Shown in pieces: positions 55,593 to 64,000 of a DNA stretch of 64,000 bases; position 1 is the first letter of the stretch; each line of letters begins with the position of its first letter. A program made the position numbers and the translations under genes. Origin of the DNA: Rhabdophis nuchalis (Eukaryota > Chordata > Lepidosauria > Squamata > Natricidae); NCBI GenBank assembly GCA_039707465.1, contig CM077648.1, positions 75,513,119 to 75,577,118 of the forward strand. The letters run 5' to 3'. Under the pieces are notes generated by a model. That model had not been told where the DNA came from and ran no database searches. It saw only the letters and a list, made by a program, of their open reading frames with translations.

Positions 55593-57662
55593 GTCGAACA
55601 CTAGTGAGAACCCATATTAGGGCTTACTTAGTGGCGATAAGGGTGGCCAAACGTGAGTATTGTGCCACCCTAATTGCATCCGCAGATAACCGCCCTGCCG
55701 CCCTGTTTGGGGTGACCCGCTCCCTCCTTCACCAGAGGCCGCGGGAAGCCCCTCTACAAGGGCGAGCAGAGGAATTTGGGATTTATCTGCAGGAGAAAAT
55801 CACTCGGATTCGGAATGAGCTACCCTCCATCGACAGTGATCCTGTGGGACTGTCCGAGACTAGTCTTGAGGTTCCTGCTTGGGAGGAGTTTGACTTTGTT
55901 ACCACCGAGGATATGGACAGGCTGTCAAGGAAACTTAGAGCGACCACATGTTTATTGGACCCGTGTCCCTCCTGGCTTGTACTGGCATCCTGGGAGACGA
56001 CACGAGGCTGGCTCCAGGGCATTGTCAACGCATCTTTGAGTGAGGGGTCCTTGCCTGCCGTCTTGAAAGAGGCGGTAGTGAGGCCCCTCCTCAAGAAGCC
56101 GTCCCTGGACCCAGCTTTACTAGAGAACTATCGTCCAGTCTCCAACCTTCACTTTCTGGTGAAGGTTGTTGAGAGTGTGGTAGCCCAACAGTTTCCACAA
56201 CACCTGGAGGAAGTTGATTATCTAGACCCGCGCCAGTCCGGCTTCCGACCCGGTCACAGTACCGAGACGGCATTGGTCGCGTTGGTTGATGATCTCTGGA
56301 GGGCGCGGGATAGAGGGTATTCCTCTATCCTAGTCCTATTAGACCTCTCGGCGGCTTTTGATACCATCGACCATGGTATCCTATTGCACCGACTGGGGGG
56401 GTTGGGGCTGGGAGGCACCGTTTTGCGGTGGTTCTCATCCTACCTCTCTGGTCGGTCGCAATATGTGTTGACGGGAGGGCAGAGGTCGACCTCGAGACCC
56501 CTCTTATGTGGGGTTCCTCAGGGGTCGGTCCTCTCGCCCCTCCTGTTTAACACATATATGAAGCCGCTGGGTGAGATCATCCGTGGTTTTGGGGTGGAGT
56601 ACCATCTGTACGCTGACGACACCCAGCTGTACATATCCACCCCAGACCACCCCAACGATGCCGCCGAAGTGCTGTCCCGGTGTTTGGAAGCCGTACGGAT
56701 CTGGATGGGTGGTAACAAACTCAAGCTCAACCCTGCCAAGACTGAGTGGCTGTGGTTTCCGGCACCCCGGTTCAGCCAGATTACTCCAACTCTGGCCATT
56801 GGGGGCGAAACACTGGCCCCCGTGGAGAGGGCGCGCAATTTGGGTGTCCTCCTGGATTCCCGGCTGTCCTTGGAGGACCATGTGACGGCCGTGGCCAGGG
56901 GGGCGTTTCATCAGGTACGCCTGATGCGCCAATTGCGCCCCTTACTGGACCGGGCTGCCCTTTGCACAGTCACTCAAGCTCTCGTGACGTCCCGTCTCGA
57001 CTACTGTAATGCTCTCTACATGGGGCTTCCCTTGAGGTGCACTCGAAAGCTACAGCTAGTCCAAAACGCAGCCGCGCGGGTAATTACGGGAGCCACCAGA
57101 AGCTCCCATATAACACCAATCCTGCGCGAGCTGCATTGGCTTCCTGTGGTCTTTCGGGTGCGCTTCAAGGTTCTGACGACCATCTTTAAAGCGCTCCATG
57201 GCTCGGGGCCTAGTTATATGCGAGACCGTCTCCTGCCCCATACATCCCTTAGACCGATCCGCTCCCACAGAGAGGGCCTTCTCAGGGTGCCGTCGGCCGG
57301 ACAATGCCGACTGGCGACACCCAGGGGAAGAGCCTTCTCTGTGGCGGGCCCTGCCCTTTGGAACGACCTACCCCCTGAACTCCGGACCATCACCGACCTC
57401 CGCCTCTTCCGCAAATGTTTAAAGACATATTTTTTCCATCAAGCCGGCCTAGCCTAACCTCCCATGGGGACTTTTAGAAAAGTTTTAAATTGGGTTTTTA
57501 ATAATTGGTTTTTAGCACAGGATTGGGGATTATTTAATATATATTTTAAATTATTTGTCTATCTTCTATTGTGTATGTTTTTTAAATTTCCTGTGCGCCG
57601 CCCTGGGTCCTCTGTGGAGAAGGGCGGGATATAAATGTAATAAAATGAAAAATGAAATGAAA
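55593..57662 (+). mobile_element. L2 LINE, 5'-truncated, nested in a SINE
   Basis: Starts within the endonuclease-RT linker and ends in the L2 3' UTR ('gcgccgccctgggtcct') and a GAAAT tail. SINE halves flank it. Confidence 0.88.
55595..57457 (+). CDS. L2 ORF2 C-terminal two-thirds, uninterrupted
   Basis: About 620 codons stay open to a stop at 57457. Contents: the linker (LIASADNRPAALFGV), RT ([46 protein letters not shown], catalytic YADDTQLYI at 56609 onward) and the C-terminal region (RSHREGLLRVPSAG, WNDLPPELR, KTYFFHQAGLA). The endonuclease is absent because of 5' truncation, and the ATG at 55583 lies in SINE or flanking sequence. It cannot transpose itself but is a good reference for the L2 frame in the window. 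Confidence 0.88.
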   Translation, partial: RTLVRTHIRAYLVAIRVAKREYCATLIASADNRPAALFGVTRSLLHQRPREAPLQGRAEEFGIYLQEKITRIRNELPSIDSDPVGLSETSLEVPAWEEFDFVTTEDMDRLSRKLRATTCLLDPCPSWLVLASWETTRGWLQGIVNASLSEGSLPAVLKEAVVRPLLKKPSLDPALLENYRPVSNLHFLVKVVESVVAQQFPQHLEEVDYLDPRQSGFRPGHSTETALVALVDDLWRARDRGYSSILVLLDLSAAFDTIDHGILLHRLGGLGLGGTVLRWFSSYLSGRSQYVLTGGQRSTSRPLLCGVPQGSVLSPLLFNTYMKPLGEIIRGFGVEYHLYADDTQLYISTPDHPNDAAEVLSRCLEAVRIWMGGNKLKLNPAKTEWLWFPAPRFSQITPTLAIGGETLAPVERARNLGVLLDSRLSLEDHVTAVARGAFHQVRLMRQLRPLLDRAALCTVTQALVTSRLDYCNALYMGLPLRCTRKLQLVQNAAARVITGATRSSHITPILRELHWLPVVFRVRFKVLTTIFKALHGSGPSYMRDRLLPHTSLRPIRSHREGLLRVPSAGQCRLATPRGRAFSVAGPALWNDLPPELRTITDLRLFRKCLKTYFFHQAGLA

Positions 57663-57830
57663 TGAAAATGTCCCTTCTTAGCCATGAAAGCCAGCTGGAT
57701 AACTTTTGAGCAAGTCATTCTCTGTTAGTCCAACTCAGCTTACAGGGTTGCTGTGGGGAAAATAGGAGAAGAAAATTGTATTGGATATGTTTGCCATCAA
57801 GTTATTTGTAAAAATAATAAAGGTGAGATA
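57663..57830 (+). mobile_element. tRNA-derived SINE, 3' part
   Basis: 'atgaaagccagctggataac' and 'aactcagcttacagggttg' are the body, and 'ttatttgtaaaaataataaa' the tail, of the SINE whose head is at 55532. Confidence 0.72.
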
Positions 57831-57980
57831 CTAATCAATAACATAGATTTAGATTTCCTTTAAAAACAAGGAAGGAACAAAGTTGCTTTTATAGTTAGAA
57901 AGGAAGTAGCAAAAACAGTATTTGACTATAAAACGATCAATGAATAATGTTAATTAGACTTCATAGACAGTCCTTTATAT

Positions 57981-58110
57981 CAGGGGTCTCCAACCTTTGC
58001 AACTTTAAGTCTGAAGGACTTCAGCTCCCAGAATTCCCAGCAAAGCTGGCTGGAGAAGTCTGGGAGTTGAAGTCCTTCAGACTTAAAGTTGCAAAGGTTG
58101 GAGACCCCTG
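57981..58110. mobile_element. Palindromic hAT MITE
   Basis: CAGGGGTCTCCAACCTTTGC and inverted copy; duplication CTTTATAT perfect (57973-57980 and 58111-58118). Confidence 0.87.
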
Positions 58111-58118
58111 CTTTATAT

Positions 58119-58847
58119 GACGGTCATTCAGATGTATGCTGCAGCTACTGATTTAGAATAAGAGGAGGTGATGAATGTTATGACTAGCTAGAATTTAAAA
58201 TTGATAGCATACAAGTGAGATTTACTGCTTATGATTGGAAATTGGAATACAAAGTTGGAAGTAAGAAAGAGGAAAATGTAGTTGAACTGTGTGGTTTAGG
58301 GAAAAAAATGAAGCAGGAACCAGTTTATCAATTCTTGCAACTCCAATGATGTTTCAGAGCAGACAATGTCATCAAACAATCAAACCAATGCCACTAAACA
58401 TGGATATAGCAATAGTTGGAGTGGAAGCAAGGAAAGCCAACCCCTCCCTCTCCAAAAGTTGAATTCTGTTAGAAGGGATAAGATTACAACATCTGTGAAG
58501 ACATTCAAGATGGAGACAGATATAGAAAAGCAAGTTTTTCAAAAGACCTCTGAATTTAGAAGGGAAGTTCCAGCCTTAAATTCATATGTTAAAGGTTTCC
58601 AATGGAGAGATTGAAGATCAAAGGAAGATAGAAGGCATATACTGAACACTGTACACTAAGAGGTCAACATTCAAGATGCCTTAGAGGCTATTTTCTACTT
58701 ACAAGAATATCTAATATAAGAGAATGAAGTTAGAATAGTTTTTTTGTCATTAATCAGAAGGCTACAAGAATATCCACTGAAATATGATATGCAACAGAAG
58801 AAGAATCAGTTATGGTTCTGACAAGCTATGTTAGCAAAGTCTGGAAA
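58119..58847 (+). other. LVRN intron, an unrecognised 82-codon frame
   Basis: A frame at 58366-58614 continues for a while with stops in the same register. It could be an old retroelement relic; no family assigned. Confidence 0.35.
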
Positions 58848-59275
58848 ATAAATGTTGTTGTTGTTAGTTGTGAAATTGTGTCTGACCCATTGTGACCACA
58901 TGGACAACGTTCCTCCAGGTCTTCCTGTACTCTGGAGTCCATTTAAGCCCATGCCTACTGCTTCGGTGACTCCATCCAGCCACCTCATTCTCTGTCGTCC
59001 CTTTCTTCTTTTGCCCTCAATCTTTCCAAGCATTAGGCTCTTCTCCAGTGAGTGCTTCCTTCTCATTAGGTGACCTAAGTATTTCAGTTTCATGTTCAGG
59101 ATCTGGCCTTCTAAAGAGCAGTCAGGGTTGATTTCCTGTAGGACTGACTGGTTGACCATCTTGCAGTCCACGGGACTTGCAGGAGTCTTCTCCAGCACCA
59201 TAGTTCAAAAGCCTCAATTCTTTGGCGTGTCTAATTTTCACAGCCATACATTGCAACTGGGAATAAATAAATAGT
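58848..59275 (-). mobile_element. BovB-like (RTE) LINE 3' part
   Basis: On the minus strand: DCSLEGQILNMKLKYLGHLMRR, SLEKSLMLGKIEGKRRKGRQRMRWLDG, as in the C-terminal end of RTE/BovB ORF2. A (GTT)n run at 58855-58868 is the tail. Frames are broken. Confidence 0.82.
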
Positions 59276-59279
59276 GGCC

Positions 59280-60130
59280 AACTAATTGGAAGAGATCAAT
59301 ATATAGTACATTCCAAAATCAAAAAAGGAGGCTTAACAGGATGTGAAAACTATCATACAATATCCTTAAGTTCCCATGCTAGCAAAATAATACTTAGGGA
59401 TTAGAGACCTACATGGAAAAAGAAATACCAGATGTTCAAGTGGCCATTAGAAAAGCTTGAGGAACAATAGACATTATTGCTGATGCAGGCTGGGTAATTG
59501 AGAAAGCCAAAAAATTTTTTTTTAAAAAAAATCATGATGGACTTCATTGATTATAAAAAGATTTTTAATTGTGTTGATCGTGTCAACACAAAGTGCCCAA
59601 GATAATAGGAATCCCAAATTATCTCATGGTCCTCATGAGAAACTTATATAAAGGTCAGGAAACCACAGTATAGTGAAACAGACTGGCTCTAGGTTGGCAA
59701 AGCAGTGAAACAACACTATACTCTCCCCTGATTTATTCAACCTACAGGATAAATATATACTAAGGGAAGCTGTATTAGAACAGGCAGTCCTAGAAGTAGA
59801 AGTGAAGATAGTATTAGGGTGGATAACTTCTGTGTTTTAGGCTCAACCACCAACAATAAAGGAACAAGCAGTCAAGAAATGTGCTGGAGACAAGTACTTG
59901 GTAGGGCAGCCATGGAAAAGATATTTAAATACCATGATCTGTCTATACCTACAAAGATCAGAAACAAGAAAGCCATAGTATTTCCTCTAATACTCTATGC
60001 AAAATGCAAGATAGACTTTAAGCAAGCAGGACAGTATTGATGCTTTTGAATCTTGGTGTTAGAGAAGATTCTCAGAATACCATGGACAGGCAAGAAAACA
60101 AAACAAAACTTGAAACAGCAGGTTGGGGAC
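59280..60130 (+). mobile_element. BovB-like (RTE) LINE, RT region, decayed
   Basis: Degraded + strand frames resemble the RTE/BovB RT: the 'NLYKGQETTV' region, FLGSTTNNKG, LGRAAMEKI, SIPTKIRNKKAIVFPLILY and RRFSEYHGQ. Many stops. It is head to head with the minus-strand fragment before it. Confidence 0.7.
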
Positions 60131-60194
60131 ATATCATCATGGAGAAAAATCTATCTATGTGTCCACTGCAAATCAATGACAACTTGCATTTATT

Positions 60195-60413
60195 CCGTGC
60201 GGCCGGCCTGGTATAGTTTTTAATCGATTTTAATCGATTTTATTTAGTAATTTTATTTGGTTTTAGAACAGGCCCCTAATTTAATTGACATTTTAATTGA
60301 CATTTTAAAGTATTTTATATATTCATGTCTTTGTTGTTTTTATTATGCCTGTTCACCGCCCTGAGTCCCACAAGGGAGAAGGGCGGTATACAAATTCAAT
60401 AAACATAAACATA
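60195..60413 (+). mobile_element. L2-like LINE 3' UTR
   Basis: 'gccggcctggtatag', 'caccgccctgagtccca' and 'agggcggtatacaaattcaa' followed by an (AAACAT)-like tail. Confidence 0.78.
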
Positions 60414-61389
60414 AACTTGATGGAACATAATCAGTCAATCAATTGCTTAATATGCTTTCCTTAAAAACACTCATGTCATTATCAAGGAAAATAGGAAACA
60501 AAAAATCATTAAGAATTCTTTGCAATTGTTCTCTCTGCTTATGTTCACAAATGTAAACATTTATTACACTTTTTTAAAACAAAAAGTACTCGTGGTCCAC
60601 TTGAAATGAAATATTTTAATATAAATGTTTCATGTAAACTACTCAGAATTGTGTTAAAAAAATAATGCTAGCAGGATTAAGTCCAAGTATATATTAAAGA
60701 GGTAACTTATGTTATATTTGCTTCTTTTGCAATGTTCTTTATACCTGTTTGCTTTTAACTTTTATATGGTTTGATTATTTTTAAGCCAATGTATATTTCT
60801 GTGAGCTTCTCGGTATTATATTTCATTTGCCATTTAGCAGCTCATTGATCATATATATGTGTATCATTTTGAATTGCAAGTGCTGCTATATTTGTGTTCA
60901 TCACTCATTTTGATTTAGTGCCTCATCAGCAGTTTACATTCGTTTACTGGGGACCTCTTGTCTCTTTGATAAATTTACAACTTTTGTATTTTAGGTTACC
61001 AATTGTATATTATCCCAAGCACTTTATATCTCTGGAATTACTCAGACATTTAAAGTTCCAGCAATAAAATAACTCAACAAAATATTCCCTGTTAGCATAA
61101 CTGTTTGGGATTTGTTTTTTAGTTATCCTAGTAGCTGGGGAAATATTTAATTTATGCAAACTAATGAACAGAAGCCTTTTCAGATGGATTTCCCCCCACA
61201 AGAAGTGCCTGGAATCCTTAAGATACATTTTTGTACAGTTGGATCAGTTGAGGTTCCTAAATAGTTTTACTCTTCATAGCTTCAAATTAAATTAACACAC
61301 AGTAACCAACAATAAAAATGATAAAAGCATCAGAAAAACACCTAATACACATATGCACATAATTTTAAAAAGAAAAAGATAAAAAGAAG
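60414..61389 (+). other. LVRN intron, nothing recognised
   Basis: No feature supported. Confidence 0.45.
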
Positions 61390-61394
61390 CTGCC

Positions 61395-61790
61395 AATAAC
61401 GGTTGCATGAACTGGGTATGTCTAATTTAATGAAAAGAAGGACTAGGGGAGACAGGATAGCAGCCTTCCAATATCTCAGGAGTTGCCACAAAGAGAAGAG
61501 AGTCAACCTATTCTTCAAAGCACCTGAGTGTAGAACAAGAAGCAATGGGTGGAAACTAATCAAGGAGAGAAGCAACTTAGAACTGAGGAGAAATTTCCTG
61601 ACAGTTAGGACAATTAATCAGTGGAACAGCTTGCCTCCAGAAGTTGTGAATGCCCCAACACTGCAAGTCTTCAAGAAGATGTTGGATAGCCATTTGTCTG
61701 AAATGGTATAGAGTTTCCTGCCTAGGCAGGGAGTTGGACTAGATGACCTCCAAGGTCCCTTCCAACTCTGCTATTTTATTTTATTATTTA
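61395..61790 (+). mobile_element. CR1 3' end fragment
   Basis: Encodes the last ORF2 block (ELGMSNLMKRRTRGD, LRRNFLTVRTINQWNSLPPEVV, VFKKMLDSHLSEMV) and the CR1 3' UTR with a TTTTA/TTATT tail. Confidence 0.88.
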
Positions 61791-61804
61791 TTAAATCCAG
61801 AAAT

Positions 61805-62645
61805 AAAACAAGCATCTAAAGCCATTCAGAGCAAGGCACCTGGAAACATTTTAAATGAAAGATATCTTAAGATGTCCGTGTTCTATATCTTGATAGTGAC
61901 AGGTATACATCTGCCTCCTTTGTGCTGGAAAAAGCAGAAAATTGCCTAAACACGAATAGAGCCCTAGGCTCCATAGCAGAGGTATAAAATCAAGATCACA
62001 TTCATAATTCCTTGGTAAGACCACACTTGGAATGCTGCATCCAGGTTTGGTCCCGCAGTACAAAAAGGATGTTGAGACTCTAGAGCAGGGGTGGGCAAAC
62101 TTTGCAACTTTAAGTCTGAAGGACTTCAGCTCCCAGACTTCTCCAGCCAGCTTTGCTGGCTGGAGAATTCTGGGAGCTGAAGTCCTTCAGACTTAAAGTT
62201 GCAAAGTTTGCCCACCCCTGCTCTAGAGTGCAGAGAAAAGCAAAAAAAGAACGGGAGGCTAACACTTATGAAGAATGGTTGCAAGAATAGTGTATGTCTA
62301 GTTTACGAAAGGAAAGGAAAACTGGGGTGACATGATAACAGTGTTGCAATATCTAAGGTGCTGCCACAGGAAGAGGGGGGCAATTCTCCAAAGCACTTGA
62401 AGCAGAACAAGGAGCAAATGGATGGAAACTAATAAGGAGCGCACCAACCTAGAAAGAAGAGAAATTTAGTGACAGAATAATTAATCCCTGGAATGGCTTG
62501 TCTTTTGAAGTTGTGGGTGCTCCATCACTGAAGGTTTTTAAAGAAGAGATTGGACAACCACTCGTCTAAAATGGTGGGGTATCCTGCTTGAGCTCAGAGT
62601 TGGACTAAAAGACTTTCAAGGACCCTTCCGACTCTGCTATTCTGT
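61805..62645 (+). mobile_element. CR1 3' region, older, split by a MITE
   Basis: 'aagaccacacttggaatgct' and 'gaaatttagtgacagaataatt'-type blocks of CR1 lie on both sides of the MITE at 62086-62220. The frame is heavily broken. The 3' end 'cttccgactctgctattc' is at 62625-62642. Confidence 0.75.
62086..62220. mobile_element. Palindromic hAT MITE inside CR1
   Basis: CAGGGGTGGGCAAACTTTGC and inverted copy; duplication CTCTAGAG perfect (62078-62085 and 62221-62228), the same 8 bp as at 18101. Confidence 0.9.
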
Positions 62646-62842
62646 TATTCTTAGAGCAGATTGTATACTGTTACTCGTTACAGAATTCCAATAAGGCCCA
62701 CTGAGTTCTTTTAAGACTTAGTTGTGTAAATGAAGTAATTACTGCAACTTCAGCATAAATAATATTGACGAATGCTCACTACAAAGTTTCAGAGGATAGA
62801 ATTTCTTATGGTTAAGGCAGCAACCATTGAATTCTTATAGAT

Positions 62843-63039
62843 CAGAGGTCTCATTCTCGCGGCCCGCAGGCCAATTGCGGCCCGCAGGACGGTATCTTGT
62901 GGCCCCCACCGTGATATGAAAGTATAATATTAGTGCAGCCCGCAGGGGGAGTGGACCTCTGTGGAATCCCTTATGCGGCCGAGCCTCACCCAGCCTCTGC
63001 CTCCAGCGACCCCCAGGTAAATTGAGTTTGAGACCCCTG
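62843..63039. mobile_element. Non-autonomous hAT element, second copy
   Basis: Same family as 18109-18293; ends CAGAGGTCTCATTC and GTTTGAGACCCCTG; duplication TTATAGAT perfect (62835-62842 and 63040-63047). Confidence 0.86.
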
Positions 63040-63189
63040 TTATAGATACTAAATGACAAGGGAGCTACAACTCACTTTCATACACTGGGTTGAAATGTCT
63101 GCATTAAGGTAAATAATTCTGTCATATGTAACCTAAGTGCTAAGTGACTGTACCTTAATGCAGCATTGTAATTAAAAAGAGCCCATTGT

Positions 63190-63535
63190 TATATCTGAGG
63201 GACACCTTTGACCAGAATCTGTCCCTTGGAATAGAATCAGAGGCTGTTTTAAAGCCAATACAGGCAACATATATGGCTTGGTTTTGCCTATATACGTTTA
63301 TCAAAATTTGTAAGCCTCAACAGAGGGCTGCTGCATTGGGGGTGGCTGGCGGAGTAAGAAGATTCCCACTCTCAGACAACCTATTGTTTTGGTTTTTATC
63401 TTTTCTATTTAATTCTCCTAATTTTAATTGTCTTGTGAGACTTTTTTTTACTATTTATCATTGTAAGCTCCCCCTAATCGCTGTATCAGTGAGATGGGCA
63501 TAATAAAAATTAAATAAATAAGTAATAAAAGTTGT
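63190..63535 (+). repeat. Unclassified LINE-like 3' tail
   Basis: Contains a 'gtaagctccccctaatcgctgtatcagtgagatgggc'-type stretch (63464-63500) that ends in an AAATAAATAA tail, as a non-LTR element's 3' UTR would. Family unknown. Confidence 0.4.
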
Positions 63536-64000
63536 GATTCAAGAAGTTGGCATATTATTTGCTAGGCATAATGAATTATACAGGCTAAATGTATCAGGTA
63601 AGGTGTCTTTGCTGTTCTTATGCTTAGAAATGGGAACAATTGTAGATTGGATCCAGTCACCTGAAATTTGAAATTATTGTGAATATGTATAAAGAAAGAG
63701 GTCAAGACAGGAACTCATCAATCAGCTTTTTCCTTTCAGTAGGAAAGGAAAGTGACTATTGGTCACTTTCCAACTTTTCAGTTGATTAATTAATTGAAGA
63801 ATCTCTAAATAGAAGACCTGAGTCCAGGTGGGAATATTATGAGAATACATGTGTTAAATAGAAAGGGGAGAGCTAAAAAGTGTGCTATGGAACTGTCTGG
63901 TAGCTGAAGTTCTAATCTTCAAGCATTGTTTTCCTTCACAAAGAGCAATAAGTAGCTTCCAAAATAGAAGGTTTTCTTATCTTTGTTTTATTTGTTCTCA
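63536..64000 (+). other. LVRN intron, nothing recognised
   Basis: No feature supported up to the window edge. Confidence 0.45.

Noticed and set aside
58366..58614. 82-codon frame as a host gene
   Set aside because: No splice context, no family match and stops soon after; possibly a retroelement relic.

Overview
The window is vertebrate nuclear DNA and most likely comes from a squamate reptile, probably a snake. This is inferred from the repeat mixture: CR1 LINEs ending in short A/T-rich tandem repeats, long L2-clade LINEs, an RTE/BovB-like LINE, an L1, Penelope-like elements (PLEs), a squamate-type tRNA SINE and many hAT MITEs. The only host gene I can support is an M1 zinc aminopeptidase on the + strand. 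It is best matched to laeverin/aminopeptidase Q (LVRN). Four consecutive coding exons are present (7960-8114, 12159-12272, 28442-28579, 51523-51588). They join without a gap and carry the metal site HELCH-X18-E. The introns are about 4.0, 16.2, 22.9 and more than 12.4 kb, and nearly everything else in the window is intron filled with transposons.

Region by region: 1-2785 holds microsatellites, a repeat unit carrying a hammerhead ribozyme, and a 5'-truncated PLE with inverted 3' copies. 3236-7197 is a long, frameshifted CR1. 7270-14975 holds hAT elements, LVRN exons, an L1 fragment and a PLE-derived hammerhead relic. 15262-20672 holds an L2 tail and several DNA transposons. 21165-26606 is a PLE cluster: an inverted PLE tail, a 347-bp unit repeated in tandem, an L2 nested in another unit, and a nearly complete minus-strand PLE. 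26706-28205 and 31200-34710 are decayed L2s. 35142-36629 holds RT relics and a hAT. 37463-45246 is mostly unrecognised intron with small repeats. 45247-49735 is a nearly full-length L2 with a GC-rich 5' UTR. 50338-64000 holds MITEs, an LVRN exon, an L2 inserted into a SINE, BovB relics and CR1 tails.

The most interesting signal is a family of minus-strand units. Each joins a tRNA-like head with pol III A and B boxes to a complete type I hammerhead ribozyme of 47 nt, followed by a tail shared with the DNA upstream of the PLEs. Four ribozyme copies keep every core base I can check, and stem II covaries between them. Two units lie in tandem with a 347-bp period, the layout expected of a retrozyme: self-cleavage of a multimeric transcript would release a 347-nt monomer. 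More divergent hammerhead-like motifs occur at PLE 3' ends. All calls come from reading the sequence by eye; no alignment or folding program was run.
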